A DNA stretch of 6,095 nucleotides from Candidatus Iainarchaeum sp. (GTDB lineage: Archaea > Iainarchaeota > Iainarchaeia > Iainarchaeales > GCA-2688035). Positions 5,715-6,095 of the stretch are shown here, one piece after another. The DNA lies in contig JAFCFG010000121.1 of assembly GCA_017608725.1 (NCBI GenBank), positions 1 through 6,095 of the forward strand, in the 5' to 3' direction. The translations under genes were made by a program, and so were the position numbers. How positions within the stretch are numbered: position 1 is the stretch's first letter; each line of letters opens with the position of its first letter. A model generated the notes under the pieces. The model saw only the letters and a list, made by a program, of their open reading frames with translations. It made no database searches and was not told the origin of the DNA.

Positions 5715-6031
5715 CTGATTCAACCCCTTTTCATCTTTGCTTTGAGGTACTGGGCAACCCCCTTAGGATAAAAATAATTCAATCGTTGAGGAAAAACCCA
5801 AAGAGTGTTGGCAAACTTGTAAGCGAATTGGGTGAGGAACAGAGCAAGGTAAGCCACTCTCTCGCAGTGCTGAGGAAATGCCGGTTTGTTGAAGCGAAAA
5901 GAGAGGGAAAGAAGATGGTTTATTCCCTGAGAAGGGAATTTTTGCGAAAAATTGAGGGGAAGGGCATTTTTACCGCTTTGGAAAAGCATTATGCTGAACA
6001 TGATGCTAAATGCTGGAGGGCTTGCAAATGA
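5708..6031 (+). CDS. ArsR-family winged-helix transcriptional repressor
   Basis: The 107-residue protein has the ArsR/SmtB fold: FEVLGNPLRIKIIQSL (12-27) for the first helices, KSVGKLVSELGEEQSKVSHSLAVLRKC (32-58) for the helix-turn-helix with the recognition helix at about 44-58, and a basic wing REGKKMVYSL (65-74). Such repressors bind DNA as dimers and usually release it on binding metal or another signal. The classical ELCVCDL metal motif of arsenic and cadmium sensors is missing. The tail has H94, H98, D99, C102 and C106, and C11 and C58 lie elsewhere, so a metal or thiol-based switch is possible but unproven. The ATG at 5708 is fixed by the TATA spacing. The operator across its start site indicates autorepression. 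An ATGA overlap links its stop to the next small frame, so the regulated operon probably continues past the right edge. Confidence 0.92.
   Translation: MKSDSTPFHLCFEVLGNPLRIKIIQSLRKNPKSVGKLVSELGEEQSKVSHSLAVLRKCRFVEAKREGKKMVYSLRREFLRKIEGKGIFTALEKHYAEHDAKCWRACK
6015..6020 (+). promoter_or_regulatory. Shine-Dalgarno GGAGGG inside the end of arsR
   Basis: GGAGGG is followed by 7 bases and then the ATG at 6028. It is the strongest SD in the window. The bases also encode arsR residues near W103-R104, so conservation of the site in relatives would need checking against the protein constraint. Confidence 0.45.
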
Positions 6032-6093
6032 AGAAAATATATTTGTACCAAAAACTTTTGACAAAAGTTTTATCAAAAAAGGTGGTCCAATGA
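6028..6093 (+). CDS. Possible 21-residue coupled or leader peptide between arsR and the next gene
   Basis: This frame starts with the ATG at 6028, sharing ATGA with the arsR stop, and ends with TGA at 6091-6093, sharing ATGA with the next start. It begins MKKIYLYQKLL and ends KKVVQ, so it is basic with hydrophobic residues. A GGAGGG SD lies 7 bases upstream. The two exact overlaps and the SD suggest it is translated, either as a small protein or as a leader controlling the following gene. Against this, it is very short, the sequence is AT-rich, and a perfect inverted repeat occupies its middle. No family is recognisable. Confidence 0.4.
   Translation: MKKIYLYQKLLTKVLSKKVVQ
6051..6071 (+). 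promoter_or_regulatory. Perfect 10-base inverted repeat before the next gene
   Basis: AAAACTTTTG and CAAAAGTTTT flank a single A. As DNA this is a 21-base dyad suitable for a dimeric regulator. As RNA it can form a 9-pair stem with a GAC loop, weak because only one pair is G-C. No run of U follows, so an ordinary terminator is less likely. Confidence 0.5.
6080..6085 (+). promoter_or_regulatory. Shine-Dalgarno of the gene at the right edge
   Basis: AGGTGG lies 4 bases before the ATG at 6090. AGGTG matches the archaeal anti-SD, supporting a real start here. Confidence 0.5.
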
Positions 6094-6095
6094 AG
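6090..6095 (+). CDS. Start of the next arsR-operon gene (two codons visible)
   Basis: Only ATG AAG falls in the window. The start is supported by the SD at 6080-6085 and the ATGA overlap with the preceding short frame. By position it would be the target regulated with arsR, for example a transporter or enzyme, but nothing in two codons says which. Confidence 0.4.

Noticed and set aside
5720..6076. Minus-strand frame of 118 codons opposite arsR
   Set aside because: It is fully antisense to a clear ArsR-family protein and is Phe/Ser-rich.
1..6095. CRISPR array, tRNA/rRNA, transposase or attachment site
   Set aside because: No regularly spaced long repeats, no cloverleaf or rRNA-like segment, no transposase motifs and no terminal repeats were seen; the repeats at 1541-1636 are too short and unevenly spaced for CRISPR.

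Overview
The window looks archaeal. It carries a nurA-herA pair, the DNA end-resection nuclease and helicase found mainly in archaea. Five of its six promoter-linked genes have a TATA-like box (TTTATAAA, TTTTTAAA or TTATTTAAA) centred 27-31 bases before the start codon and no Shine-Dalgarno motif. That is the geometry of leaderless archaeal transcripts. Base composition is moderate, and no tRNA, rRNA, insertion sequence or CRISPR array was seen. Short intergenic gaps and several small unassigned proteins would suit a small-genome or uncultured archaeal lineage, DPANN for example, but the sequence does not fix the lineage.

Layout. Most of the left 5 kb reads on the minus strand. From right to left it holds a class I SAM-dependent methyltransferase (4342-5019), nurA (3176-4273), herA (1630-3174), a small four-cysteine protein (1185-1502), and the first 374 codons of a long protein that runs off the left edge (1-1122). 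nurA and herA are separated by one base and share one visible promoter. The methyltransferase, the small protein and the left-edge protein each have their own TATA box. The right 0.8 kb reads on the plus strand: an unrecognised 108-residue protein with a Shine-Dalgarno site (5295-5621), then an ArsR-family repressor (5708-6031). The repressor's start codon lies inside a symmetric operator. After it come a 21-codon reading frame and the first two codons of another gene, joined by ATGA overlaps.

How the genes work together. NurA and HerA would form a membrane-free DNA-processing complex that unwinds and degrades DNA ends to prepare them for recombination. Mre11 and Rad50, their frequent neighbours, are not in the window. 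The methyltransferase has a basic N-terminal segment suggesting a nucleic-acid or ribosomal substrate, but this is not proven. The ArsR gene appears to head an autoregulated operon whose regulated cargo starts at the right edge. The most unusual structure is at that edge: a tiny, SD-equipped reading frame spanning exactly the gap between arsR and the next gene, containing a perfect 10-base inverted repeat. The left-edge protein has a motif resembling motif A of family B DNA polymerases plus a CxCC cluster, and its identity is open.
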